64,000 nucleotides of DNA, taken from JANJTB01 sp032027125. GTDB taxonomy: Bacteria > Bacteroidota > Ignavibacteria > Kapaibacteriales > UBA2268. The stretch is taken from the NCBI GenBank assembly GCA_032027125.1, contig JAVSMQ010000001.1, forward strand, positions 3,582,198-3,646,197. Direction: 5' to 3'. The notes under the pieces are model-generated. The model saw only the letters and a list, made by a program, of their open reading frames with translations. It did no database searches and was not told where the DNA came from. Position 1 is the stretch's first letter. Each line of letters opens with the position of its first letter. Below are positions 39,441 to 47,478 of this stretch, piece by piece. A program made the translations under genes and the position numbers.

Positions 39441-40943
39441 TTAAACCAAATCAAGCTCTTTAAGATACTTATCCATTTCCTGACGAACTTCTGCTAACTC
39501 TTTATCAAGTTTCTCAATTTCTAACTGCACCGATTTAATATCAACTTCATCTTCCTCTACAAAAGTATCAACATATCTCGGAATATTCAGATTGAATTCA
39601 TTCTCCTGAATTTCTTCAAATTTAGCTCTGTAAGAGTATTTCTCTATTGTTTCGTATTTTGTGTAAGTATCAACTATTTTATCAATATCTTCCTGACGGA
39701 GTTTGTTTTGGTTTTTACCCTTTTCAAATTCTTTACTACCGTCAATAAAAAGAACATCTGTAATTTTTCTATTCTTCTTGAAAATTAAAATAGCCGCCGG
39801 AATACCGGTTCCATAAAATAAATTTGCAGGTAAACCAATAACAACATCTAAAAGATTTTCTTCTATGAAAGATTTACGAATTTTACCTTCAGAACTTCCT
39901 CTGAACAATACACCATGAGGAACAATTACACCAACTCGTCCGTTTGTTTCGTTGATTGTTTCAATCATGTGTGTTATAAATGCAAAGTCACCTCTGCTTT
40001 TCGGTGGAATCCCCCTGTGAAATCTTCTGTATTTATCATTTGCAGCGTGTTCTTGTCCCCATTTTTCAAGTGAAAATGGTGGATTTGCGACAACAATATC
40101 AAATTTCATTAAAGAATCATTCTCAATAAGTTTAGGGTTATTAATTGTATCACCCCATTCAATTCTTGCATTTATAATATCATGCAAAAACATATTCATT
40201 TTACATAACGCCCAAGTGCTGCCATTTAATTCCTGACCAAATAATGAAAAGTTATTATCCGGCACTTCTCTGGCAAGTTTTATAAGAAGCGAACCTGAAC
40301 CGGCAGTTGGGTCATTAATTCTTTCACCGCTTTTGGGATTTAAAAGTTTTGCTAATAAAGTTGAGACTTCAGGCGGGGTATAAAATTCACCACCTTTTTT
40401 ACCGGCATCACTTGCAAAACGTGATATTAAATATTCATACGAATTTCCAATTACATCAAGATTACCGATTCTGCTTGGTCTCAAATCAAGTTTCGGGTCG
40501 TTAAAATCTTCAAGTAATAGTTTTAATCTTCTATTTCTATCTTTTGTTTCACCAAGATTTGATTCAGAATTAAAATCAATATTTCGGAATACACCGTCAA
40601 GTTTTAGTTTATTAGCTTCTTCAAGTGCAATCAATGCCTGATTAATAATTTCGCCTATATTTGTTTCATTTCGTTTATTATAGATGTGTTCAAATGAACT
40701 GATTTCAGGCATAAAAAACGGTTCTCTTTCAAGTCTTCTCTTTACCTTTGATTCGTCACCATCGAACTGTTTATTAAATTTTTCAGTTTCATCTTTCCAT
40801 ACATCACTTAAATATTTTACGAATAAGAAAGCAAGAATGTAATTTTTATATTCTGAAGGGTCAATTACTCCACGAAATGTATCGCATGCTTTCCAAACAA
40901 CTGAATTTATATCATTCTGATTTATGTTAACTAATTTTTCCAA
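39441..40943 (-). CDS. hsdM: Type I restriction enzyme, methyltransferase subunit
   Basis: The 500-aa product is a standard HsdM. It has the N-terminal helical domain ('VWKACDTFRGVIDPSEYKNY'), 'GGEFYTPPEVSTLLAKLL', the S-adenosylmethionine motif I 'DPTAGSGSLLIKLA' (~211) and the N6-adenine catalytic motif 'NPPFS' (~286). A C-terminal coiled coil ('IEKLDKELAEVRQEMDKYLKEL') would contact HsdS. It methylates adenines in the bipartite target defined by HsdS. It begins 6 nt after the half-HsdS gene. Confidence 0.95.
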   Translation of the reverse strand: MEKLVNINQNDINSVVWKACDTFRGVIDPSEYKNYILAFLFVKYLSDVWKDETEKFNKQFDGDESKVKRRLEREPFFMPEISSFEHIYNKRNETNIGEIINQALIALEEANKLKLDGVFRNIDFNSESNLGETKDRNRRLKLLLEDFNDPKLDLRPSRIGNLDVIGNSYEYLISRFASDAGKKGGEFYTPPEVSTLLAKLLNPKSGERINDPTAGSGSLLIKLAREVPDNNFSLFGQELNGSTWALCKMNMFLHDIINARIEWGDTINNPKLIENDSLMKFDIVVANPPFSLEKWGQEHAANDKYRRFHRGIPPKSRGDFAFITHMIETINETNGRVGVIVPHGVLFRGSSEGKIRKSFIEENLLDVVIGLPANLFYGTGIPAAILIFKKNRKITDVLFIDGSKEFEKGKNQNKLRQEDIDKIVDTYTKYETIEKYSYRAKFEEIQENEFNLNIPRYVDTFVEEDEVDIKSVQLEIEKLDKELAEVRQEMDKYLKELDLV

Positions 40944-40949
40944 TTTATA

Positions 40950-41528
40950 CTATCCTTTATTTATAATTTTTCTAAGTTGCAAATCCATAAGCAATTTTTT
41001 ACATTCAACTTTCTTTAATAATAGCTTTTGTTCATGCTCATTTAGCTTTTTCAAATATACAATTTTTTGTTGAATTTCTATCGGTGGAATCATTATATTT
41101 ATTTCACTGAGAAATTTTTTATTTAAAACTTGCATGTGTGTTCCGCCAATACCTGTTTTTATACTTCTTTGAGTAGGAACATCATTTAAAAACCATGATA
41201 AATATTCAGGCAATATCAAATTCTTATCTATAATTCTTAAAACAAAAAAATGGGAAGTGGCAACACCATTTTCAATAGTAACATCAATCACTGCCGATGT
41301 AAAGCTAATTCCTCTACATTTAATTAGTACATCACCTTTTTCCAAGAACTGAGTCTGTCTGATATTTGGCAGATTATTTCTTAATAAATTTGAATAATCT
41401 ATACGGTTGTATTCGTCAATATCCTTGAGCTGAATAAATTGAATAGCTCCCTTCTTATCATTTTCAATTTTTTCTATGAAATGATAGCCGGACTGAATAG
41501 AAGCTATATTTATTATTTTATCAAACAT
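40950..41528 (-). CDS. Half-length type I specificity-like subunit (single TRD)
   Basis: The 192-aa product contains one target recognition domain ('GAIQFIQLKDIDEYNRIDYS', 'FLEKGDVLIKCRG', 'IGGTHMQVLNKKFLSEINIMIPPIEIQQKI') and one spacer helix, half of a normal HsdS. Half-S proteins can dimerise or, as here, act beside a full HsdS. It is the first gene of the operon, with a good Bacteroidota-type promoter 32 nt upstream. It may be a second specificity protein or a decayed one, though the reading frame is clean. Confidence 0.8.
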   Translation of the reverse strand: MFDKIINIASIQSGYHFIEKIENDKKGAIQFIQLKDIDEYNRIDYSNLLRNNLPNIRQTQFLEKGDVLIKCRGISFTSAVIDVTIENGVATSHFFVLRIIDKNLILPEYLSWFLNDVPTQRSIKTGIGGTHMQVLNKKFLSEINIMIPPIEIQQKIVYLKKLNEHEQKLLLKKVECKKLLMDLQLRKIINKG

Positions 41529-41559
41529 TAAATTTCTTAATATCAGTTATACTACGAAG

Positions 41560-41590
41560 CAAAAGTAAATAAAAGAATTGAAATATGCAA
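41560..41590 (-). promoter_or_regulatory. Bacteroidota-type promoter of the restriction operon
   Basis: On the minus strand, TTG (41590-41588) is followed after exactly 20 nt by TACTTTTG (41567-41560), matching TTG-N19/20-TAnnTTTG. It lies 32 nt upstream of the half-HsdS start and no other gene intervenes, so it probably drives the nine-gene operon. Confidence 0.55.
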
Positions 41591-41990
41591 ATATTTTTTT
41601 AGTATATTTTATACTTAAATTGGATATATACATTTACCTGATATAAATATCATCCAAACCCTCAAAAATAATACCGATGTATAAACTGTATGTTCGCTGT
41701 TATACAAATGGAAAATAAAACTTTTCCAAGATATAAAAAATATGCCATTCTACATATATCATCGGTTTCATGTTTTTGATAAATAACAGACCATACATAT
41801 ATCACCATCAAGACTTTCGCATTTTCCCCCATTAAATATTTCGTTATCTGAAATGCCGTGTTTGTTTATACATATTTCAAGAAAATTTTGAATTTTGAAC
41901 GAAATTACTAAATATCATTTTTGTGTTGTATTTATCTTTTCAATGCAATCTAACTATCTCAAAATAAATGACTTACATTAAAAATAATGC

Positions 41991-42021
41991 TTGTATCATT
42001 CGGTAATTTTTTGTATATTTG
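41991..42021 (+). promoter_or_regulatory. Bacteroidota-type promoter of the cargo genes
   Basis: TTG (41991-41993), a 20-nt spacer, then TATATTTG (42014-42021) matches the Bacteroidota sigma consensus. It is 66 nt upstream of the ATG at 42088, which has a clear AGGAG ribosome site. The rest of the 558-nt divergent gap 41529-42087 shows no gene. Confidence 0.55.
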
Positions 42022-42087
42022 AAACAAGTTTTTAACGTTAAAAAAATTATTTAAGTCATTATTTATGAATCATTTAGGAGAACTAAA

Positions 42088-42648
42088 ATGAAAAAAGAAG
42101 TTAAAAAAGTTCAGAATAAAATTGAAAATTCTGAAACTGAAACGCCCGAAGAAACAATTATTTCTTCAGAAGTAAACGAGAATGAAAACCTTGAAAATGA
42201 TGCCGATGAATTTGAAAAAGTTCTAATGGCATCTGATGAAGTAAAAGATGCTAAACCGGTAAGTGAAGAAAAAGTATCTGAACCAAAACCTGTTTCTGAA
42301 AATGCTGAAGTTGTGAACAAACAGAAAATCAAAGCATTAAAACGTTCTATTGAAAACAAAACATTCACTATTGAACGTGAAGAAATAAAGGTTAAGGACT
42401 GGAGGGTTCAGGCTGCCGACAGAGACAAACTTGCTACCGAAGAATTTGAAAAAAAGAAATCGGCTATTGAAGAATCTTTAAAAAAGAACCAAGAAAGATT
42501 TAACAAACGAATGGCTAAAACAAAGAAATGGTGGCATGAATATTCAGACAACTACGAAGTAACCAAGATTCAAAAACTTAAAGATGAACTTGCTTTACTT
42601 CAAGCTGAACTTTTGAAGTATGACACCGAACCGACAGAAACAAAGTGA
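42088..42648 (+). CDS. Acidic, coiled-coil hypothetical protein
   Basis: The 186-aa protein has an acidic disordered first half (Glu/Asp/Ser-rich, residues 10-85) and a charged helical second half ('KIKALKRSIENKTFTIEREEIKVKDW' to 'LKDELALLQAELLKY') that is likely coiled coil. No family is recognised. It has a strong ribosome site (TTAGGAGAAC) and the promoter described above, and is closed by a terminator hairpin. It is the first gene of the cargo set with ardC. Confidence 0.7.
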   Translation: MKKEVKKVQNKIENSETETPEETIISSEVNENENLENDADEFEKVLMASDEVKDAKPVSEEKVSEPKPVSENAEVVNKQKIKALKRSIENKTFTIEREEIKVKDWRVQAADRDKLATEEFEKKKSAIEESLKKNQERFNKRMAKTKKWWHEYSDNYEVTKIQKLKDELALLQAELLKYDTEPTETK

Positions 42649-42655
42649 ATCACCA

Positions 42656-42695
42656 GAGAAGGCTGCCAAATTAGGTAGCCTTCTCACTTTTAAGG
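42656..42695 (+). terminator. Hairpin terminator after the acidic protein gene
   Basis: A 12-bp stem with one G-U pair (GAGAAGGCTGCC 42656-42667 / GGTAGCCTTCTC 42674-42685), 6-nt loop, then ACTTTTAAGG. The T-run is short, so some read-through into ardC is likely. Confidence 0.55.
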
Positions 42696-42702
42696 AGAAA
42701 AT

Positions 42703-43575
42703 ATGCAATTCATATATCAAAAAATAACAGATATGATTATTGAGAAACTGCAACAAGGTGTTGTCCCATGGCAGAAAACTTGGAAAACAGCTTATCCTGA
42801 AAATTTTGTTTCCGGTCTTTGTTACCGTGGCATTAATATCATGCTACTCGGGATGCAAGATTTTGAATCAAATTACTGGTTAAGCTTTAAGCAATGTAAA
42901 GATTTGGGTGGTTCTGTCAAAAAAGACCAACATTCAACATTAGTTGTATTTTGGAAACCGATTGTTAATTTTAAGGAAAATGATATTGAAGAAACAACAG
43001 CAAATATCAATTTCTTGCTGAGATATTATAATGTCTTTAATATCACCCAATGCAATTTACCTGATGAAGTTCTAAAGAATCGAAATATAATATCAACGAA
43101 CCCAAAGATAACTGAGGCTGAATCAATTATCAAAGGTTATAAGAACCCGCCTGAAATAAGTATCAATAACATGATACCGAACCCCAGATATTTTCCAAGA
43201 TTAGATATTGTGGAAATACAATCTATCGAAAATTTCCATACCAGTGATGACTATTATGCCAGTCTATATCATGAACTTGCACACAGTACCGGAGCGAAAC
43301 ATCGTTTATGTAGGAAAGGTATAATTGATACTATCCAATTTGGTTCCGAAAACTACTCAAAAGAAGAATTAATTGCAGAAATTTCATCAAGTTACTTGTG
43401 TAATATATCAGGTATCGAAAAAACGGTTGTAAATTCGGTTAGCTATATAAAAAACTGGTTAGAAGTTTTACAGAATGATAACCGCATGATACTTATTGCC
43501 GCTTCTCAAGCCTCAAAGGCTTGTGATTATATTTTAGGAACAAATTCAACAACAATTCAAACGGAGCAATTATGA
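42703..43575 (+). CDS. ardC: ArdC-type antirestriction protein
   Basis: The 290-aa protein has an N-terminal single-strand-DNA-binding ArdC domain (residues ~1-90: 'ITDMIIEKLQQGVVPWQKTW', 'FVSGLCYRGINIMLL', 'WLSFKQCKDLGGSVKKDQHS') and a C-terminal zincin metallopeptidase domain with 'YHELAHSTGAKHRL' at ~189-202 and a downstream 'EELIAEISSSYL' helix. ArdC proteins travel on conjugative elements and protect incoming DNA from restriction. It lies just beyond the type I operon and heads a run of short, overlapping small genes, so the block looks like mobile-element cargo. Confidence 0.9.
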   Translation: MQFIYQKITDMIIEKLQQGVVPWQKTWKTAYPENFVSGLCYRGINIMLLGMQDFESNYWLSFKQCKDLGGSVKKDQHSTLVVFWKPIVNFKENDIEETTANINFLLRYYNVFNITQCNLPDEVLKNRNIISTNPKITEAESIIKGYKNPPEISINNMIPNPRYFPRLDIVEIQSIENFHTSDDYYASLYHELAHSTGAKHRLCRKGIIDTIQFGSENYSKEELIAEISSSYLCNISGIEKTVVNSVSYIKNWLEVLQNDNRMILIAASQASKACDYILGTNSTTIQTEQL

Positions 43576-43655
43576 ATATTTTCGTTGCAGTCATGCTTAT
43601 TTTATATGCCATAATAATTATTGGAACCATCTATGTTGGGTGGAAATCAATTTGA
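43572..43655 (+). CDS. 27-residue single-membrane-span peptide
   Basis: A very short ORF (MNIFVAVMLILYAIIIIGTI, then YVGWKSI) whose ATG overlaps the ardC stop (ATGA). It is almost wholly one transmembrane helix. The tight coupling on both sides suggests it is translated; its role is unknown. Confidence 0.5.
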   Translation: MNIFVAVMLILYAIIIIGTIYVGWKSI

Positions 43656-43834
43656 AGAATAATTATTTAGCTGAGCTAAGAGATATGATAGCACTGGCAG
43701 TTTTACCAGTGCTATTAAATAAATGTTCGCATTTAGAATTTCATCAGTTAACAGAACTTTGTTATCATATAGCAGATGAAATGCTCAAATCAAGAGATAA
43801 ACAAGAATCAATTTGTAACAATATAAAGGAATAG
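43652..43834 (+). CDS. Small hypothetical protein
   Basis: About 60 residues starting at a TTG (43652) that overlaps the preceding stop; a GTG at 43640 is an alternative. The helical sequence (LRDMIALAVLPVLLNKC, FHQLTELCYHIADEML) carries no known motif. Tight packing between two small genes is the main support. Confidence 0.55.
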   Translation: MKNNYLAELRDMIALAVLPVLLNKCSHLEFHQLTELCYHIADEMLKSRDKQESICNNIKE

Positions 43835-43838
43835 AAAA

Positions 43839-44045
43839 ATGAATGATGAATTTTTCAATAAGAAAAAATGTGATAGATGTAGTTCTGAATTGAACACCAG
43901 AACCATGTCTTGGTTTACAGAAGAAACAATCTGTATGGACTGCTCTTCAAAAGAAGATGTAATAAAAAAGAGTCTAACAGATAAAGGTAGTAGTTTTGAA
44001 GGCTGTGGATATTTGCCAACAATAAATGATGAGGTGAGAAAATGA
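43839..44045 (+). CDS. Small zinc-ribbon protein
   Basis: The 68-aa protein has two CxxC knuckles, 'CDRCSSEL' (residues 11-14) and 'CMDCSSKE' (about 32-35), which suggest one zinc site. It lies 4 nt after the previous gene and overlaps the next by 4 nt (ATGA). Small zinc-ribbon proteins of this type are common in Bacteroidota mobile elements; function unknown. Confidence 0.7.
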   Translation: MNDEFFNKKKCDRCSSELNTRTMSWFTEETICMDCSSKEDVIKKSLTDKGSSFEGCGYLPTINDEVRK

Positions 44046-44398
44046 CACCAGAAGAAATTAAAAATAAGCTTGACCAATTTACCGGAACTGAAAATTATTT
44101 TAAACATCCATTGACAAAGATAGTTTATACGGACGGTGTTAAGGCTATGGCACAACTCTGTCAGGCATATTGGCTAATAGGCGCCTGCATATCATGGCAA
44201 TTAGACAAAAAAGTTAGTGAGCAAGAATTTCAAGTTTTCAAACTAAAAGTAAATTCCGACAAATCTGCAATTCTAACAATTGAAGATGGGAATTATAATA
44301 TAGTTGGCACACAAGAAATTGAGTTTACCGATTTCCCGCTTGATGAAATTCAAATTTGGTTTACCAACGGTGTCCTTTATCTTCCATCAGAGCATTAA
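44042..44398 (+). CDS. DUF6876-type protein
   Basis: The 118-aa protein contains 'LDQFTGTENYFKHPLTKIVY' and 'TDGVKAMAQLCQAYWLIGA', the pattern I associate with DUF6876, a family found on conjugative and integrative elements. The second half is beta-rich ('SDKSAILTIEDGNYNIVGTQ') with 'FTDFPLDEIQIWFTNGVLYL'. Overlaps the zinc-ribbon gene by 4 nt. Biochemical function is unknown. Confidence 0.8.
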   Translation: MTPEEIKNKLDQFTGTENYFKHPLTKIVYTDGVKAMAQLCQAYWLIGACISWQLDKKVSEQEFQVFKLKVNSDKSAILTIEDGNYNIVGTQEIEFTDFPLDEIQIWFTNGVLYLPSEH

Positions 44399-44400
44399 GT

Positions 44401-44658
44401 ATGGAAATTCAGGGTAAAAATATTCAGGTATTTGATAACGGCGGAGTTTCAAACGACAGATATACCATTGTAATTGACGGTTCTGTCTTTGCAATGAATC
44501 AGTTACCTTTTCACCCGACTTATGGTTTTTCGCAATACTGCGGTGAAGTAGAGCAGGGTTATATCTGGAACGAAAAATGGGGTAAAGAGATTCATAATAT
44601 TTCTGAACTACCGGAAGAAACTGTTAAAGCAATTATTCAAAGATTTGAACCGCATTGA
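44401..44658 (+). CDS. Small hypothetical cargo protein
   Basis: The 85-aa protein starts at ATG 44401, 2 nt after the preceding stop; the open frame extends upstream but into the DUF6876 gene. It includes 'DNGGVSNDRYTIVIDGSVFA' and 'FHPTYGFSQYCGEVEQGY', a pattern seen in small plasmid or ICE proteins that accompany DUF6876. Function unknown. The following 300 nt (44659-44958) hold no gene I can support. Confidence 0.65.
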   Translation: MEIQGKNIQVFDNGGVSNDRYTIVIDGSVFAMNQLPFHPTYGFSQYCGEVEQGYIWNEKWGKEIHNISELPEETVKAIIQRFEPH

Positions 44659-44958
44659 TAATGAAAACAAATTGTTTGATTTTCAAACTGATTTTAGAAA
44701 ATTTAAAAAGACATAGAATTGTTGCAACCTGCCGTAGATATTTTGTTTGTGGTTTCTTTTGACGGTAACGGCTATCATACCCCCCATGATATAACTGATG
44801 AAAACGAAACCACACTTTTTTTAAGAACTTTGCCACTGAATTCAAAAAGTAAGACATAGTATAAGTCAAAACAGTGAACAAATTCTTAACAGAACGTAAA
44901 TGATGAAGTGATAGAATTATACAGATAAGTATGTTTTAAAATTATAAAAGGTGAAAAT

Positions 44959-45159
44959 ATGTTTATAGTAAAATGGGTAGAAATGGATGATGTTTTTAGT
45001 TATTATCCAAAATGTAAAGCGGTTAAGACTTATGAAGAATCAAGAGCAATTAAAAGTGATAAGGAAGAAATTTCAGAATCTCAACATGAGCGTAACGGTG
45101 ATATTTTTCAGGGTAAAATTATCAGTGAAATCTATATTGATGAGATAACAGACCTATAG
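44959..45159 (+). CDS. Small hypothetical protein
   Basis: A 66-aa ORF with a plausible ribosome site (AAAGGTGAAAAT). It is acidic and has no recognised motif. Its orientation matches the other cargo genes. It could be spurious. Confidence 0.45.
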   Translation: MFIVKWVEMDDVFSYYPKCKAVKTYEESRAIKSDKEEISESQHERNGDIFQGKIISEIYIDEITDL

Positions 45160-45705
45160 GTACAATCTTTTATTAATATTAACAGTAATATCTAATGATA
45201 AAAAACTAAATATTTATAAGAAGATTGCTTAACTTTTCTAACTAAAAAATTTGAAGAACTGTGGGAGCTACTCAACAAGTTTAATAAGTGGAATTTCAAT
45301 GTCAGTATTTAAAATCTAAATATCATTGCAATGATAAGCCAGAAAGATTTCGTTCATGCTCGTTGTCCTTTGACTATATGGCTACTATTTTCCCCAAATA
45401 GGTATTGTTGAAAGCGAAATCGAGTAACTAAGATAATGAGTTCTTTGAAAAGTAGTTATGTTTTAATATTAAAGTATAGTAAAACTATTCTTAGAACTCA
45501 TTTATCGAAGTTTTATAATGTCTTCATAAATCAAGTTCTTTAAAATTGTCAATATGAGAATTTGAATAAAACAAAACTTCAAAAGTAGAAAATATAAATG
45601 AACATATTTGTTTTCAATAAATTTAAACATAAGTCATTGACTATCTTTTCAATTTCTATAAAAAATAATTCGTGTTTTTACATTTTTGTTTTAGAGAGTA
45701 ATATT
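45160..45705. other. Intergenic, no gene seen
   Basis: About 545 nt without a supportable gene. A start-less stretch around 45220-45320 could encode 'KKFEELWELLNKFNKW' and may be a coding relic. The open frame running into the recombinase gene from 45598 is hydrophobic and unlike the family, so it is treated as untranslated. Confidence 0.45.
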
Positions 45706-46317
45706 ATGAAAACAATTTCTTATTTAAGAGTGTCAACTATTGACCAAGATATAGATAAAAATAAAGCTGATATACTTAAACTTGCTAATGAAAAGCAGTT
45801 AGGTAATATTGAATTTGTTGAAGAAAAGATTTCGGGTAAAGTTAGTTGGCGAAAAAGGAAAATTTATGATATTGTTAACCACTTAACTGCCGGTGACAAT
45901 ATCATTGTAAGTGAGCTTAGTCGTCTCGGGCGCTCGATGCTCGAGTGTATGGAGATTCTATCTGTAGCTTCAGAAAAGAAAATTAATATCTATGCTGTTA
46001 AAGGAAATTGGTCTTTGGACGGAACTATACAATCCAAGATTATAGCTATGGCATTTTCAATGGCAAGTGAAATTGAGCGTGATTTGATTAGTTCGAGGAC
46101 TAAAGAGGCTTTAAGAGTTAAGAAGATGAATGGAATGAAACTTGGTCGTCCAATTGGCTCTGGCTCTTCTAAATTAGATAAGCACAGTCCTGAAATTGAA
46201 GCACTTTTGAAGAATGGAGCTACTAAGAGATTTATAGCTAAAAGATATGAAGTGTCAGAACAAAACTTGTTTCATTGGCTAAGAAAGCATAAAGAGATAA
46301 TTTCTGAGAAAAAGTAA
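45706..46317 (+). CDS. Serine recombinase of the resolvase/invertase (Mpi-like) family
   Basis: I chose the ATG at 45706 because it opens with the canonical 'MKTISYLRVSTIDQD', where the Ser is the catalytic nucleophile; an upstream ATG at 45598 adds 36 atypical residues. The 203-aa protein continues with the catalytic-domain motif 'IIVSELSRLGRSMLECMEIL', the long helix 'AMAFSMASEIERDLISSRTKEAL' and a C-terminal HTH ('GATKRFIAKRYEVSEQNLFHWLRKHK'). This resembles the Bacteroides master invertase Mpi group. It would invert or resolve DNA at short sites; repeats 46.4-46.9 kb are candidates. A terminator follows directly. Confidence 0.9.
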   Translation: MKTISYLRVSTIDQDIDKNKADILKLANEKQLGNIEFVEEKISGKVSWRKRKIYDIVNHLTAGDNIIVSELSRLGRSMLECMEILSVASEKKINIYAVKGNWSLDGTIQSKIIAMAFSMASEIERDLISSRTKEALRVKKMNGMKLGRPIGSGSSKLDKHSPEIEALLKNGATKRFIAKRYEVSEQNLFHWLRKHKEIISEKK

Positions 46318-46339
46318 GGGGGCGTTTAAGCCCCTTTTT
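46318..46339 (+). terminator. Terminator of the recombinase gene
   Basis: GGGGC-GTTTAA-GCCCC followed by TTTTTC, directly after the stop codon of the recombinase. A textbook Rho-independent terminator. Confidence 0.85.
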
Positions 46340-46411
46340 CTTGCTTGAACTGATATTTTACAGATTTCTATTTTTTGATTATTTTTCAAATTTTCATCTC
46401 GAACGTATCAT

Positions 46412-46576
46412 ATCGAAATAAACATATTTCGATGCTTGGAAGCACCGATAGAATCTATTGTCTCAAATACCTTTTTTAGATTTTTACTTAGATTATCGAA
46501 GTTAACCTCTGAAGTTCTTATTTACATTAAGACATGGTTGCTACGCTTCGCTACGCAACCAAGTTACTTAATGTAA
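46412..46576. repeat. Two inverted-repeat structures downstream of the recombinase
   Basis: First, ATCGAAATA (46412-46420)/TATTTCGAT (46425-46433) with a 4-nt loop. Second, a 55-nt hairpin: TTACATTAAG (46522-46531)/CTTAATGTAA (4667-46576 side: 46567-46576) with inner TGGTTGC (46535-46541)/GCAACCA (46555-46561). Inside and again at about 46604 the word GCTACGC is repeated. No T-run follows. They could be recombinase sites or RNA structures; nothing proves either. Confidence 0.5.
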
Positions 46577-46751
46577 TCAAAGAATTTTAAAAAGTTTGTC
46601 AATTTGCTACGCAAAATTAAATTACAACTTTAGATACTTTCATATAGGTATAGATAATAAGTAGTAATTTTAGTCCTAAACGAATTTCCGGCGGTTTGTC
46701 ATCATATCATGTTGAACTGTACTTAAATCTACTATTGTTACCAGATATACT

Positions 46752-46886
46752 AAAGTTCTTATATACCCTATGACAACTCCATTTTTAAAAAGTGTCATTT
46801 AATGATAAGAATAATTTTCATTGTAACTTTAGATTTTAAAGTTCTTATGTACTCTATGACAACTCCATTTTTAAAAAGTGTTATTT
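46752..46886 (+). repeat. 49-bp direct repeat, two copies 86 bp apart
   Basis: Copies at 46752-46800 and 46838-46886 differ at three positions by my alignment; both contain CTATGACAACTCCATTTTTA. They lie between the recombinase and the broken sigma gene, just past the sigma gene's 3' end. There is no ORF that explains them. Confidence 0.8.
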
Positions 46887-46896
46887 TTAAGATTTA

Positions 46897-47478
46897 TCAT
46901 AATGCGTTTCGTATTCTACTTTTGGCTCTCTTCAATCTACTTTTTATGCTGTCAGCTGAAGAGTTAAAAATAATTGCCAGTTCACTTATTTTATAACCTT
47001 CAACATGTTTTTTTATTAATAATTCTTTATCTCTATCATTTTTTAAACACTGGTTAACAATTTCCATCATATCAGAATTTTGTTACTGAATATGGAAATC
47101 TTCTATACAGGTTCCAAATTCTGAAATATCAATTTCATTAATCATATCAGCTTCAGTAATAATCATTTTCATTTTTAATCTCTTTTTATGTTTGACAGCA
47201 TTTCTTAAATGATTCATTAATGCCAGTCTGTACCAAGCTGAAAAAAAGTCAACTGTATTTATCATATTTTTTTCTTTTGCCTTAATGGTTCTTTCAATCA
47301 TATCATGGAATAAATCTTCCCGCTCATTTCTTAATTTTTTGAAATTCAATCCAATTATGGCATAAGTCATTTTTTTAAGTTTTCTATACAGTTTATTAAA
47401 GGAAAGTAGGACAACTTTTGTATCATGAGATGTTACCCAGTCGTGATATAATGAATCTATCTCTTGGCTTAATTTCAT
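46897..47478 (-). pseudogene. ECF-type sigma factor with in-frame stop
   Basis: Codons 1-131 encode sigma region 2 ('RNEREDLFHDMIERTIKAKE', 'FFSAWYRLALMNHLRNAVKH'). A TAA at 47083-47085 interrupts the frame, which then continues in phase with 'MMEIVNQCLKNDRDKELLIK' and a region 4 HTH ('YKISELAIIFNSSADSIKSR', 'LKRAKSRIRNAL') to a TGA at 46897-46899. The joined product would be about 193 residues, the normal ECF length. Either one point mutation inactivated it or the two halves are made separately (region 4 could start at the ATGATG just after). It lies among mobile-element genes. Confidence 0.75.

Noticed and set aside
35954..41528. Invertible hsdS shufflon driven by the recombinase at 45.7 kb
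   Set aside because: The half-HsdS and full HsdS are in the same orientation and I see no inverted repeats between them; the recombinase is over 4 kb away with its own cargo neighbours.
45598..45705. N-terminal extension of the recombinase
   Set aside because: The extra 36 residues are unlike the family, which starts at or near 'MKTISYLRVS'.
46802..46996. Plus-strand 64-aa ORF
   Set aside because: It is antisense to the region 4 half of the broken sigma factor and overlaps the 49-bp direct repeat; no coding character.
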